From an uncultured Chloroflexota bacterium (GTDB taxonomy: Bacteria; Chloroflexota; Chloroflexia; Chloroflexales; Roseiflexaceae): 33,320 nt of DNA. This document shows positions 22,037-29,986 of the stretch, in pieces; the stretch's first letter is position 1; each line of letters starts with the position of its first letter. The notes below the pieces were generated by a model. The model was given only the letters and a program-made list of their open reading frames with translations, did no database searches and was not told the DNA's origin. The stretch lies in contig CALFIC010000185.1 of assembly GCA_937876225.1 (NCBI GenBank), forward strand, positions 1 to 33,320, in the 5' to 3' direction. A program made the translations under genes and the position numbers.

Positions 22037-23392
22037 CTAGCGCCGCCCGAGAAATCCTTCGTAATTACGCATAACCATTTGTGCCTCGAGTTGCCGCAAC
22101 GTGTCTACCGCGACACCGACTACAATCAACAACGCCGTAGCGCCGAGACCAATCGGGACACCAGTAATCGCTTGCGTCAAAAAGGGCAAAATAGCTACCA
22201 AGCCGAGGAACAACGCCCCCGTCCGGGTCAATCGACTGACAATTTGATCGAGATAGGTCTCGGTGTTTTTGCCCGGCCGAATCCCCAAAATAAAGCCGCC
22301 GTTCTTTTGCAACGTGTCGGGGATGTTTTGTTGTTCAAAAATCACCTTGGTGTAGAAATAGGTGAAGAAGAACACCAACACAAACAGCGCCACCGAGTAC
22401 ACCAACGTCCCCTTGCCGTATTGTGGGCTAAAGGTTTGATAGGTGAAACACGCTACTTGCTTGAGAATCGACGCATCCGCAGGTGCCGTTACTTCAGGAC
22501 ATCCGTATGAAGCCAACGTCCCTGGGAATACAATGATACTTTGCGCAAAAATCAACGGAATCATGCCCGCCATGTTAACTTTCAGCGGGATATGGCTGGT
22601 TTGTCCGCCATATTGGCGATTACCACGCACCCGTTTGGCGTATTGCACCGGTATGCGTCGCTGGCCTTCGTGCATCATGATAATCCCGACAATCGTCAAG
22701 ACCGCAATCAACAAAAAGGCAATAATCCCAATCACTTGCTCGGCGCCACCAGTTTGGACACTAGTAAACCCTTGCAACACCAGCGATGGCAAACGTGACA
22801 CAATACCGGCAAAGATAATCATCGAAATGCCGTTACCAATCCCATAGGTTTGGATTTGTTCACCCAGCCAAATCAAGAACATGGTACCAGCCAACATCGC
22901 AATCAATACCGCAAATGTCGGCAAGAAGTTGTTGACGATATCAAACGACGAACGAAACAACGATTGTCCCGCACCCAAGCTACGATCCAGCGTGAGTGTT
23001 TGACCATACGCTGACAACAATGCCATCGGCACTGTGGCAATGAAGGTAATTTGGTTCAATCGAATCCGACCCTGCTCGCCCTCTTTGCGCAAATCGTTCA
23101 ATGCCGGAATCAGCGGTTGCAACAATTGCACGATAATTTGTGCCGTGATGTATGGATATACACCCATGGACGCCACTGACAGGTTTTGTAGTGCGCCACC
23201 AGCAAAAATATTCAACAATTGTGCCAACTGATTGCTCTGCAACGCTTCACGCAGACTGGCCAGCGCATTCGGGTCGAGGTTGGGCACTGGAATGTGCGCA
23301 ATAAACCGGAAGACCAACATCATGGCGAGGGTAAATAATACCCGCCGACGTAGGTCAGGCACTTGCAGTGCTTGTAACACTGACTTCAGCAT
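22037..23392 (-). CDS. secY: Protein translocase subunit SecY
   Basis: SecY is the channel of the general secretion machinery, with SecE and SecG. The 451-residue protein has ten transmembrane segments and the family motifs IFAGGALQNLSVASMGVYPY, FAGIVSRLP and RVRGNRQYGGQTSHIPLKVN. It is in the usual position after rplO. It provides the export route for the lipoprotein and signal-peptide proteins in this window. Confidence 0.97.
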   Translation of the reverse strand: MLKSVLQALQVPDLRRRVLFTLAMMLVFRFIAHIPVPNLDPNALASLREALQSNQLAQLLNIFAGGALQNLSVASMGVYPYITAQIIVQLLQPLIPALNDLRKEGEQGRIRLNQITFIATVPMALLSAYGQTLTLDRSLGAGQSLFRSSFDIVNNFLPTFAVLIAMLAGTMFLIWLGEQIQTYGIGNGISMIIFAGIVSRLPSLVLQGFTSVQTGGAEQVIGIIAFLLIAVLTIVGIIMMHEGQRRIPVQYAKRVRGNRQYGGQTSHIPLKVNMAGMIPLIFAQSIIVFPGTLASYGCPEVTAPADASILKQVACFTYQTFSPQYGKGTLVYSVALFVLVFFFTYFYTKVIFEQQNIPDTLQKNGGFILGIRPGKNTETYLDQIVSRLTRTGALFLGLVAILPFLTQAITGVPIGLGATALLIVVGVAVDTLRQLEAQMVMRNYEGFLGRR

Positions 23393-23418
23393 GGACGAAT
23401 CTCCTCAGAGTCAGCAGG

Positions 23419-23439
23419 GGTGGGTGACAAGCACCCACC
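23419..23439 (-). other. Intergenic stem-loop, rplO-secY
   Basis: GGTGGGTG (23419-23426) pairs perfectly with CACCCACC (23432-23439) around a five-base loop. It sits 15 nt after the rplO stop and 26 nt before the secY start. No U run follows, so it is not a rho-independent terminator. Confidence 0.6.
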
Positions 23440-23454
23440 ACCATCACCGTGTCT

Positions 23455-23961
23455 TTATTCGCGAGTACCGCGGGCAGATGGATGCAAGCCAAAGCTTCGC
23501 GTCGGGCGCACCAGCACCCATGGCTTCTCTGTGACTGTACCGCCAGCTGCTTCGACCTTTTGCTTGGCACTGGCGCTTGCCTTGTGCACTTGCACGGTCA
23601 ATGCCACCGTCAATTCGCCATCACCCAACAACTTCACTGGTTGGCTGGCTTTGATCAAGCCAGATGCAATCAATTCAGCGATGGTCAATGAACTATTGGC
23701 GGGCAATTCGTTCAAGTCGGCCACATTGAGTACTTGGTACGCAACGCGGTAGCGGTTTTTGAAGCCGCGCAAGTAGGGCATACGCTTGGTCAAACGGTTT
23801 TGACCGCCTTCGAAGGTCAGATACGGGTTTGGTCCCGAACGTGCCTTCTGACCCATCATACCCTTACCGGCAGTTTTGCCCTTGCCTGAACCATAACCAC
23901 GACCAACACGTTTGGACGTGCGATGTGATCCAGCGGCTGGACGCAAATCGGTCAACTTCAT
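23455..23961 (-). CDS. rplO: Large ribosomal subunit protein uL15
   Basis: L15 is a late 50S assembly protein. The 168-residue product begins MKLTDLRPAAGSHRTSKRVG and continues with the Gly/Lys-rich GRGYGSGKGKTAGKGMMGQK, the L15 hallmark. Its start overlaps the rpmD stop by 4 nt (ATGA). Confidence 0.97.
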   Translation of the reverse strand: MKLTDLRPAAGSHRTSKRVGRGYGSGKGKTAGKGMMGQKARSGPNPYLTFEGGQNRLTKRMPYLRGFKNRYRVAYQVLNVADLNELPANSSLTIAELIASGLIKASQPVKLLGDGELTVALTVQVHKASASAKQKVEAAGGTVTEKPWVLVRPTRSFGLHPSARGTRE

Positions 23962-24158
23962 GATTGAGCCTCACCTTCTGCCGTCTCTTGGACTGTGACC
24001 AAGTGACGTACCTTGAAGATCATGCCACGAACCACCGGCGTGTCTTCACGCACAATGCTACTGTTCAATTTGCGTAGACCGAGCGATTTAATCGTCTCTT
24101 TTTGGTCTATGCTGTAGCCGATGGCGCTCTTGGTATACGTAATTCGCAACTTCGCCAT
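23958..24158 (-). CDS. rpmD: Large ribosomal subunit protein uL30
   Basis: L30 is a small 50S protein. The 66 residues include LRITYTKSAIGYSIDQKETI and LGLRKLNSSIVREDTPVVRG, which fit the bacterial L30 pattern, plus a short acidic C-terminal tail. It follows rpsE by 3 nt. The stop is TGA. Confidence 0.96.
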   Translation of the reverse strand: MAKLRITYTKSAIGYSIDQKETIKSLGLRKLNSSIVREDTPVVRGMIFKVRHLVTVQETAEGEAQS

Positions 24159-24161
24159 GAC

Positions 24162-24704
24162 CTACGACTCCTGCTTGTCGGCACTGCGCACGATACGGCG
24201 CTGGCGCAACTCATGCCGGGTCAGACCGCGCTCTTTGGCTGTCTGATCATTCGACTTCATCTGGCTCAATGCCTCGAACGTCGCCTTGACTACGTTTACC
24301 GGATTGTTGCTGCCATAACGCTTCGACAACAAATCCTTGATACCCGCGGCTTCAACGACGGGACGAACGCCACGACCTGCGATAACGCCGGTACCAGGTG
24401 CGGCTGGAATCAAGCGCACTTTGGTTGCCGAAAACTCGGCCTGCATTTCGTGGGTCACGGTCGTCCGTGCCAACGGCACAAAAATCAGGTTCTTCTTGGC
24501 GGCATCGACACCTTTGCGAATCGCATCGGGGACTTCTGCTGCCTTGCCCATACCGATACCCACATGCCCGTTGCCATCACCGACCACCACCATCGTGCTA
24601 AAGCTAAAGCGGCGACCGCCCTTTACCACTTTCGACACGCGGTTGATCTGTACGATGCGCTCTTCGAGCTCGAGGCCCTCGGGATTGATTTGCTTTCTTG
24701 CCAC
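24162..24704 (-). CDS. rpsE: Small ribosomal subunit protein uS5
   Basis: S5 contributes to decoding accuracy and the mRNA entry channel. The 180-residue product has the dsRBD-like N-terminal part (VVKGGRRFSFSTMVVVGDGN, then GHVGIGMGKAAEVPDAIRKG) and the C-terminal APGTGVIAGRGVRPVVEAAG. The start is GTG with GGAGGAG close upstream. Confidence 0.97.
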   Translation of the reverse strand: MARKQINPEGLELEERIVQINRVSKVVKGGRRFSFSTMVVVGDGNGHVGIGMGKAAEVPDAIRKGVDAAKKNLIFVPLARTTVTHEMQAEFSATKVRLIPAAPGTGVIAGRGVRPVVEAAGIKDLLSKRYGSNNPVNVVKATFEALSQMKSNDQTAKERGLTRHELRQRRIVRSADKQES

Positions 24705-24723
24705 AACTCCTCCACCATGTCAG

Positions 24724-24744
24724 GTGTGCCGGGCTTCGGCACAC
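24724..24744 (-). other. Intergenic stem-loop, rplR-rpsE
   Basis: GTGTGCCG (24724-24731) pairs perfectly with CGGCACAC (24737-24744) around a five-base loop. It lies in the 61-nt gap just upstream of the rpsE ribosome binding site, with no U run. Confidence 0.6.
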
Positions 24745-24765
24745 ATTCATATCACTACTGATGTC

Positions 24766-25119
24766 TTAGAACTCGAGGCCACCCTCGCGGGCTCCATCGG
24801 CCAGAGCCTGCACACGTCCGTGATACTTAAAACCACCGCGGTCGAACACCACCTGGTTAATTCCCGCAGCTTTGGCCTTGGCGGCAATCAATTGCCCTAC
24901 CGAATGTGCTTCCACACTTTTGGTGCCTTGTGCCACGCCTTCGGAATGGCTCGAGACAGCTACCAGCGTGCGCTTGGTAACGTCGTCGATAATTTGGGCG
25001 TAAATGTGTGCACTACTGCGAAATACGCTCAAACGCGGTCGGGCTGACGTGCCATCCACCTTGCGGCGTACCCGGTTATGTCGGCGCAGACGAAGCTCAC
25101 GAGCTTTGCGTACTGCCAT
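24766..25119 (-). CDS. rplR: Large ribosomal subunit protein uL18
   Basis: L18 binds 5S rRNA with L5. The 117 residues include RLRRHNRVRRKVDGTSARPR, LSVFRSSAHIYAQIIDD and VVFDRGGFKYHGRVQALADG, all typical. It sits between rplF and rpsE as in most bacteria. Confidence 0.97.
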   Translation of the reverse strand: MAVRKARELRLRRHNRVRRKVDGTSARPRLSVFRSSAHIYAQIIDDVTKRTLVAVSSHSEGVAQGTKSVEAHSVGQLIAAKAKAAGINQVVFDRGGFKYHGRVQALADGAREGGLEF

Positions 25120-25141
25120 TTCAATCTCCTCACCATTAGAA

Positions 25142-25167
25142 GGGGGAATAGGCGATCCAGTTCCCCC
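25142..25167 (-). other. Intergenic stem-loop, rplF-rplR
   Basis: GGGGGAA (25142-25148) pairs with TTCCCCC (25161-25167) around a 12-base loop. The strand complementary to GGGGGAA is followed by a short UUCU, too weak for a terminator. Confidence 0.5.
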
Positions 25168-25176
25168 GTACCATCA

Positions 25177-25740
25177 CTACTTCGCCTTACCGGCCTTACC
25201 AGCTTTACGACGCACACGCTCACCTTGGAACTTAATACCATAGCCTTTGTAGGGCTCGGGTGGGCGCAATGCACGAATTTTGGCGGCTTGCTCGCCGACC
25301 AGCTGCTTGTCGATCCCACGAACAATCACTTGTTGTGGCTCACTGGCCGTTTTGCGTTCGATAATATCGAAGCTAATTCCCTCGGGTGGGACAATACGGA
25401 TAGGGTGCGAATAACCGACAAACACGACGATGTTTTTGCCTTCGCGAGCAGCACGATACCCGACACCCAAGATTTCGAGTACGCGTGTATACCCCGTCGT
25501 CACACCTTCGACCATGTTTGATAACAGCGTACGAGTCAACCCGTGCAATGAACGGTGCTCTTTTTCGTCACTCGGACGGGTTACGAGCATTTCGTTCGCT
25601 TCGCGGGTCAAAATCATGCTGGATGGCAACGCCTGCGCCAACGTCCCTTTCGGGCCTTTGACCGTTACCATGTTCCCCTCGGCAATCTGGATATCGACAC
25701 CTTTGGGGACTGAGATGGGCTTCTTACCAATACGCGACAT
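25177..25740 (-). CDS. rplF: Large ribosomal subunit protein uL6
   Basis: L6 lies near the factor-binding site of the 50S subunit. The 187-residue product starts MSRIGKKPISVPKGVDIQIA and includes TVKGPKGTLAQALP and the C-terminal PEPYKGYGIKFQGERVRRKA. It follows rpsH by 17 nt. Confidence 0.97.
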   Translation of the reverse strand: MSRIGKKPISVPKGVDIQIAEGNMVTVKGPKGTLAQALPSSMILTREANEMLVTRPSDEKEHRSLHGLTRTLLSNMVEGVTTGYTRVLEILGVGYRAAREGKNIVVFVGYSHPIRIVPPEGISFDIIERKTASEPQQVIVRGIDKQLVGEQAAKIRALRPPEPYKGYGIKFQGERVRRKAGKAGKAK

Positions 25741-25757
25741 CGTTCTTCTCCCCTCGG

Positions 25758-26156
25758 TTACCAGACATAGCAGAGGACTTCGCCACCGACGTGCTTCTGC
25801 CAGGCCTCATAGCCCGCCATTACGCCACTCGGCGTCGAAAGAATGCTAATCCCCAACCCTCCGCGCACTTGCGGAATTTCAGCTCGGTTGGAATAAATAC
25901 GCAAGCCGGGCTTGCTCACACGCTTCAACCCCGTAATCACTGGTCGTTTTTCGGCCGTGTACTTGAGTTGGAGCACCAACATTGGGCATGGCTTTTCATC
26001 GCGCACCTGAAAATCGGCAATAAAACCTTCCCGTTTCAGGATTTGTGCAATTGCCAGCTTCATTTTTGACGATGGTACCAGCACGCTTTGCTGGCGAGCC
26101 ATGCAAGCGTTGCGGATACGGGTCAACATATCGGCAATCGGATCATTCACACTCAC
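25758..26156 (-). CDS. rpsH: Small ribosomal subunit protein uS8
   Basis: S8 binds the central domain of 16S rRNA and is the classic repressor of the spc operon in E. coli. The 132 residues include NDPIADMLTRIRNACMARQ and the C-terminal GLGISILSTPSGVMAGYEAW. The start is GTG at 26156 with AGGAGG 8 nt upstream; a second GTG lies two codons later. Confidence 0.97.
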   Translation of the reverse strand: MSVNDPIADMLTRIRNACMARQQSVLVPSSKMKLAIAQILKREGFIADFQVRDEKPCPMLVLQLKYTAEKRPVITGLKRVSKPGLRIYSNRAEIPQVRGGLGISILSTPSGVMAGYEAWQKHVGGEVLCYVW

Positions 26157-26190
26157 AGGACGTTCCTCCTAGGTCACCAAATGCTTCTTC

Positions 26191-26205
26191 GGCGAATCCT
26201 TCGCC
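26191..26205 (-). other. Intergenic stem-loop, rpsN-rpsH
   Basis: GGCGAA (26191-26196) pairs with TTCGCC (26200-26205) around a three-base loop in the 63-nt gap. No U run follows on the transcribed strand. Confidence 0.4.
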
Positions 26206-26219
26206 TTTTGGCAGGTCTT

Positions 26220-26405
26220 CTACCAGCTTGACTTGGTTACGCCGGGGATAAGCCCCTTGAGCGCATTTTCACGGAAGCAGATACGGCACATTCCAAACTT
26301 GCGGATATATGACCGTGACCGGCCACACAGCTTGCATCGATTGTAGCCCTGCACCGCGAACTTTGGCTTGCGAAGGGCTTTGGCAATCATCGACTTCTTA
26401 GCCAA
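26220..26405 (-). CDS. rpsN: Small ribosomal subunit protein uS14, zinc (Z) type
   Basis: S14 is a late-binding protein of the 30S head. The 61-residue product is the short zinc form, with ligands Cys24, Cys27, Cys40 and Cys43 (CKLC and CRIC). It starts MAKKSMIAKALRKPKF, as usual for this form. The start codon is TTG at 26405, with AAGGA 9 nt upstream. It follows rplE by 56 nt. Confidence 0.95.
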   Translation of the reverse strand: MAKKSMIAKALRKPKFAVQGYNRCKLCGRSRSYIRKFGMCRICFRENALKGLIPGVTKSSW

Positions 26406-26428
26406 CGGTTTCTTTCCTTTCTTCCATC

Positions 26429-26459
26429 CGAGCTGGTGAGTCGTACGACTCCTGGCTCG
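26429..26459 (-). other. Intergenic stem-loop, rplE-rpsN
   Basis: CGAGC (26429-26433) pairs with GCTCG (26455-26459), and GAGTC (26438-26442) pairs with GACTC (26447-26451) around GTAC. The core GAGTCGTACGACTC is a perfect 14-nt palindrome. It begins just after the rplE stop and has no U run. Confidence 0.5.
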
Positions 26460-26461
26460 AA

Positions 26462-27004
26462 TCAGTCACGAAACGGCATTCCCAAACGTTTTAATAACGC
26501 ATAACCACCAGCATCGTCCACCGCCGACGTATTAATCGAAATTTCCATACCGCGGATTTTGTCGATTTTGTCGATTTCGATTTCGGGGAAGACAATCTGC
26601 TCGCGCAGACCTAAGCTGTAGTTACCGCGCCCGTCAAACGAGCGCCGGCTAATGCCACGGAAGTCACGCAACCGTGGTAACGCCAAGTTCATCAAACGAT
26701 CAAGGAAGTCGTGCATGCGATCAGCGCGCAGTGTCACCATTACGCCGATGGCCTGTCCTTCACGGAGTTTGAAGTTTGCAATGGAAGTCTTGGCCTTCGT
26801 CGTGACGGGCTTTTGACCGGTAATCAAGGTCAATTGCTCAAGTGCAGCGTCGATGGCTTTGGAATTGCTCAATGCTTCACCCATACCGATGTTTACAACC
26901 ACCTTGTTGAGGCGTGGAACTTGCATTACCGACGAAAAATTGAACTCCTGCATTAATGCTGGTACAACTTCCGTTAGGTACTTTTCCTTTAGTCGCGTTG
27001 TCAT
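26462..27004 (-). CDS. rplE: Large ribosomal subunit protein uL5
   Basis: L5 binds 5S rRNA and contacts P-site tRNA. The 180 residues include VMQVPRLNKVVVNIGMGEAL, LITGQKPVTTKAKTSIANFK and FRGISRRSFDGRGNYSLGLR. It ends in TGA. GAGGAG precedes the ATG, and a hairpin fills the 75-nt gap from rplX. Confidence 0.97.
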   Translation of the reverse strand: MTTRLKEKYLTEVVPALMQEFNFSSVMQVPRLNKVVVNIGMGEALSNSKAIDAALEQLTLITGQKPVTTKAKTSIANFKLREGQAIGVMVTLRADRMHDFLDRLMNLALPRLRDFRGISRRSFDGRGNYSLGLREQIVFPEIEIDKIDKIRGMEISINTSAVDDAGGYALLKRLGMPFRD

Positions 27005-27015
27005 TCATTACTCCT

Positions 27016-27053
27016 CAAGGGCTAGGAACGCAACTCCCGGCGTTCCGACCTTG
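27016..27053 (-). other. Intergenic stem-loop next to the rplE ribosome binding site
   Basis: GGAACGC (27025-27031) pairs with GCGTTCC (27040-27046), and CAAGG (27016-27020) pairs with CCTTG (27049-27053) across a small internal loop. The lower stem abuts the GAGGAG site of rplE, so it could influence rplE translation. Confidence 0.55.
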
Positions 27054-27079
27054 ACCATGAGCGGCCCAATGCCGCACTA

Positions 27080-27412
27080 CTACTCATCAATAGCGGCATC
27101 ACACGACTTACAAAATCGTGCTTTTTTGGCACGGCCTTGGCTGTCGGTTGCCTCGAGGAAGCGGTGCCCGGTACGTGATGCGCGCCCACACTTGGGACAA
27201 ATCAACATCACATTCGATACATGCAAGGCGGCTTCTTGTTCCACGATACCACCCATTTGGCCCATGGCCCGGGGACGCACGTGGCGCTTGATTTTGTTCA
27301 AACCCTCAATCACCACACGGTTTTTGGCCGGGATGGATAGAGTGATTTTGCCCTTCTTGCCTTTTTCTTTGCCGGTAATGACGAGTACTTCGTCACCTTT
27401 TTTCACGTGCAT
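27080..27412 (-). CDS. rplX: Large ribosomal subunit protein uL24
   Basis: L24 starts 50S assembly. The 110-residue product starts MHVKKGDEVLVITGKEKGKK (KOW motif) and has a C-terminal region with CPKC and CKSC, the pattern seen in many bacterial L24 proteins. Its ATG shares one base with the rplN stop (TAATG). Confidence 0.97.
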   Translation of the reverse strand: MHVKKGDEVLVITGKEKGKKGKITLSIPAKNRVVIEGLNKIKRHVRPRAMGQMGGIVEQEAALHVSNVMLICPKCGRASRTGHRFLEATDSQGRAKKARFCKSCDAAIDE

Positions 27413-27780
27413 TACAGCACCTCCGGCGCGAGCGAAATGATTCGCATGAATCCCCGTTCGCGCAACTCGCGGGCTACCGGTCCGAAGATACGGGTGCCAC
27501 GTGGGTTGTCTTCTTTGTTGATAATGACCGCTGCGTTGTCATCAAAGCGAATGTGTGAACCATCGGGGCGACCATACTCTTTGTGAGTACGAACCACAAC
27601 GGCACGCACGACCTCGCCCTTCTTGACGGTACCACCAGGGGTGGCATCTTTGACAGAGGCAATGATGATGTCACCGACAAAGCCATAACGCACTCGTGAG
27701 CCGCCCATAACGCGGATACACATGATTTCTTTGGCACCAGTATTGTCGGCCACCTTGAGGCGAGTCTGCTGCTGTACCAT
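27412..27780 (-). CDS. rplN: Large ribosomal subunit protein uL14
   Basis: L14 forms an inter-subunit bridge and binds the silencing factor RsfS. The 122-residue product has QQQTRLKVADNTGAKEIMCI and GTRIFGPVARELRERGFMRI, both diagnostic. It follows rpsQ by 3 nt. Confidence 0.97.
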   Translation of the reverse strand: MVQQQTRLKVADNTGAKEIMCIRVMGGSRVRYGFVGDIIIASVKDATPGGTVKKGEVVRAVVVRTHKEYGRPDGSHIRFDDNAAVIINKEDNPRGTRIFGPVARELRERGFMRIISLAPEVL

Positions 27781-27783
27781 GGC

Positions 27784-28044
27784 TTAATCCCCCCCGCCTT
27801 GCGTCACGATCTCGACCAATTCCCAGCTTTTGGTTTTGCTGAGCGGGCGAGTTTCACCAATGCGAACCAAATCACCGATTTTGCAGGTATTCTGCTCGTC
27901 GTGTGCATGGAACTTGTGCGTGGTGCGGATGATTTTGCGATACAACGGATGTGGTCGCAGATAATCCACCGCCACGACAATGGTCTTGTTCATCTTGTTG
28001 CTGACCACCCGGCCAACCTTAAACTGTCGTCGTCCTTCGGCCAT
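27784..28044 (-). CDS. rpsQ: Small ribosomal subunit protein uS17
   Basis: S17 is a primary 16S-binding OB-fold protein. The 86 residues include FKVGRVVSNKMNKTIVVAVD and KIGDLVRIGETRPLSKTKSW. The start at 28044 is preferred because AGAAGGA precedes it and homologues begin here; the frame extends to 28128 but that part overlaps the rpmC end. It follows rpmC by 22 nt. Confidence 0.95.
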   Translation of the reverse strand: MAEGRRQFKVGRVVSNKMNKTIVVAVDYLRPHPLYRKIIRTTHKFHAHDEQNTCKIGDLVRIGETRPLSKTKSWELVEIVTQGGGD

Positions 28045-28066
28045 CGTTTCCTTCTCCCATGGGGCT

Positions 28067-28261
28067 TTAGGCGCCCAGCTCACGCTCACGCAAGATCGTC
28101 TTGATACGTGCGATTTCACGGCGCACAATGCTCTGACGTCCAGTGGCGGTCAACTTCCCAGTCACTGCCTGGAAGCGCAAATTGAATTGTTCTTTGTAGT
28201 ATTCTTCAATTTGCTTCTCGAGCGTCTGGTTATCTAATTCGCGTAGCTCATTGGCTTTCAT
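28067..28261 (-). CDS. rpmC: Large ribosomal subunit protein uL29
   Basis: L29 lies at the tunnel exit, near the SRP and trigger factor sites. The 64 residues start MKANELRELDNQTLEKQIEE and end with RREIARIKTILRERELGA, normal for L29. Its start overlaps the rplP stop (ATGA, 4 nt). Confidence 0.97.
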   Translation of the reverse strand: MKANELRELDNQTLEKQIEEYYKEQFNLRFQAVTGKLTATGRQSIVRREIARIKTILRERELGA

Positions 28262-28680
28262 TCGCCAGCCTCCTCTTCGCGCGAAATAATCTTGCAGATG
28301 ATTGGCAACTTTTGGGCCGCCAAGTGCAAGGCTTCAATCGCTACTTCGGGACGGACGCCGCCAATTTCGAACATAATCCGTCCCGGCTTTACCACGGCCA
28401 CATAGTGGTCTACTGCGCCCTTACCGCTACCCATGCGGGTTTCGGCCGGCTTCAACGTGATGGGCTTATCCGGGAAGATGCGAATCCACACCTTACCACC
28501 ACGCTTAACGTGGTGCGAAATGGCGCGACGCGCTGCTTCAATCTGACGGCTGGTAATCCAGGCTGGCTCTGTGGCCAACAACCCAAAATCACCAAACGCC
28601 ACGGTGCTGCCACGGTGTGACATGCCCCGATTGTTGCCGCGATGCATCTTGCGGTACTTGACGCGCTTCGGCATCAACAT
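28258..28680 (-). CDS. rplP: Large ribosomal subunit protein uL16
   Basis: L16 helps position A-site tRNA in the 50S subunit. The 140-residue product starts MLMPKRVKYRKMHRGNNRGM and includes TRMGSGKGAVDHYVAVVKPG. The start at 28680 has GGAG upstream. The stop is TGA. Confidence 0.97.
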   Translation of the reverse strand: MLMPKRVKYRKMHRGNNRGMSHRGSTVAFGDFGLLATEPAWITSRQIEAARRAISHHVKRGGKVWIRIFPDKPITLKPAETRMGSGKGAVDHYVAVVKPGRIMFEIGGVRPEVAIEALHLAAQKLPIICKIISREEEAGE

Positions 28681-28708
28681 AATCGTTGCTCCTTACATTC
28701 CTCGGTCA

Positions 28709-29575
28709 CTACCGTGGGGTGCGGCCGCCACGTCCACCTTGGCCACCTTGACCGCTTTGGCCACCCTGGCCGCCACGTCCACCTTGGCCGCCTTGACCGC
28801 CCTGACCACCACGTCCACCTTGGCCGCCTTGACCACCACGTCCACCTTGGCCGCCGCGCCCACCGCGTCCGCCACGACGATCTTCATCGTCTCCAGCTGG
28901 ATTGCGATTGGCTACTGCGGGGGTTGTTGGCTGCATGTTGCCGGCTGCATCAAAAAAGACATCGCCTTTGTAAATCCATACTTTGACACCGATACGACCA
29001 AAGGTCGTGTGGGCATGGACTTGGGCGTAATCAATGTCCGCACGCAACGTGTGCAAAGGCACGCGGCCCTCACGCTCGTTGGCGACACGGGCGATTTCTG
29101 CGCCACCAAGACGACCTGAACACTTGACCTTCACGCCTTGTGCACCCAACCGCATGGCGCGTTGTACGGCTTGCTTCATGGCACGCTTGTACGACACACG
29201 CTTGTTGATTTGCTCGCCGATGCTCTCGGCTACCAACTGCGCTTCCAATTCGGGCTGGTGAATTTCGGCGACATTGATCTTGAACTTCTTACCGAAGGAA
29301 CGATCAAGGATCTTGCGGAATTCTTCGAGCTTTTCGCCACCCTTGCCCACCACAGCACCCACCTTGGCGGTGTGTACGGTGATTTCGACACGGTTTGCAG
29401 AGCGCTCAATTTCGACCCGAGCCACACCGGAACCTTCGAAGCGCTTCATGACCAGCTTACGAAGGCTTAAGTCTTCGTGCAATTGGTCCGTGTAGTTCCG
29501 CTCCGAAAACCAGCGTGACTGCCAGTCTTTGATATAACCGAGGCGAAACCCCAGCGGATGTACCTTACTTCCCAT
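28709..29575 (-). CDS. rpsC: Small ribosomal subunit protein uS3 with RGG/QGG-rich C-terminal tail
   Basis: S3 lines the mRNA entry channel, where it has helicase-like activity with S4 and S5. The 288-residue product has a normal body to about residue 230: MGSKVHPLGFRLGYIKDWQS, the KH-domain GKGGEKLEEFRKIL, and the C-terminal domain around GVKVKCSGRLGGAEIAR. Residues 233-288 are an unusual tail: 17 consecutive three-residue units of RGG or QGG (one is QSG), ending RTPR. RGG repeats often bind RNA; the tail would extend from the solvent side of the 30S head. The tail is encoded by an imperfect 9-bp repeat. The body is confidently S3. Confidence 0.96.
   Translation of the reverse strand: MGSKVHPLGFRLGYIKDWQSRWFSERNYTDQLHEDLSLRKLVMKRFEGSGVARVEIERSANRVEITVHTAKVGAVVGKGGEKLEEFRKILDRSFGKKFKINVAEIHQPELEAQLVAESIGEQINKRVSYKRAMKQAVQRAMRLGAQGVKVKCSGRLGGAEIARVANEREGRVPLHTLRADIDYAQVHAHTTFGRIGVKVWIYKGDVFFDAAGNMQPTTPAVANRNPAGDDEDRRGGRGGRGGQGGRGGQGGQGGRGGQGGQGGQGGRGGQGGQSGQGGQGGRGGRTPR
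28724..28876 (-). repeat. Nine-base tandem repeat encoding the S3 RGG/QGG tail
   Basis: About 17 imperfect copies of a 9-bp unit (CCACCTTGG, CCGCCTTGA and similar on the plus strand) encode Arg or Gln followed by Gly-Gly. Copy number could vary between strains by slippage. Open frames on the opposite strand here are by-products of the repeat. Confidence 0.9.
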
Positions 29576-29591
29576 ACGTCCTCACTGTCGG

Positions 29592-29933
29592 CTAGCTTTT
29601 GGCGCCATCATCCACAACCACAGTAATGTGGGTGGTGCGCTTGCGAATTCGGTCAGCTCGACCTCGAGCCCGCGGCATGAACCGCTTAAAGGCCGGGCCC
29701 TCATCGGCAAAAATCGTATGAACTACCAAAGCCGACGGATCCATGTCGAAATTATTCTCGGCATTGGCTGCCGCCGACATCAACGTGCGGGCTACTTCTA
29801 CTGCCGCTTTTTGTGGCATGTAAAGCAACACCGACAACGCTTTACTCACTGGCATGCCACGCACTACATCCATGACAGGTCGAACCTTCAAGGGTGAGAT
29901 GCGCACATACTTGGTAACAGCTTTCGCTTGCAT
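29592..29933 (-). CDS. rplV: Large ribosomal subunit protein uL22
   Basis: L22 reaches into the peptide exit tunnel. The 113-residue product begins MQAKAVTKYVRISPLKVRPV and includes AANAENNFDMDPSALVV and FMPRARGRADRIRKRTTHIT. It follows rpsS by 53 nt. Confidence 0.97.
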   Translation of the reverse strand: MQAKAVTKYVRISPLKVRPVMDVVRGMPVSKALSVLLYMPQKAAVEVARTLMSAAANAENNFDMDPSALVVHTIFADEGPAFKRFMPRARGRADRIRKRTTHITVVVDDGAKS

Positions 29934-29960
29934 CGTCTCTCGCTCCGCAATGCATGGTGC

Positions 29961-29976
29961 ATAGGGTTACCCCTAC
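29961..29976 (-). other. Intergenic stem-loop, rpsS-rplV
   Basis: On the transcribed strand TAGGG pairs with CCCTA around GTAA, a GNRA-type tetraloop (about 29962-29975). It is short and has no U run. The same GTAA loop occurs in the rpoA-rplQ gap. Confidence 0.4.
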
Positions 29977-29986
29977 GTCCCGCAAG

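Noticed and set aside
28724..28876. CRISPR-like direct repeats
   Set aside because: The units are 9 bp with no spacers and are in frame with S3, so they are a coding tandem repeat.
28571..29119. Plus-strand open frame with Thr/Leu/Ala repeats
   Set aside because: It is the antisense shadow of the S3 tail repeat and of the rplP start; the repeat period of 9 keeps several frames open.
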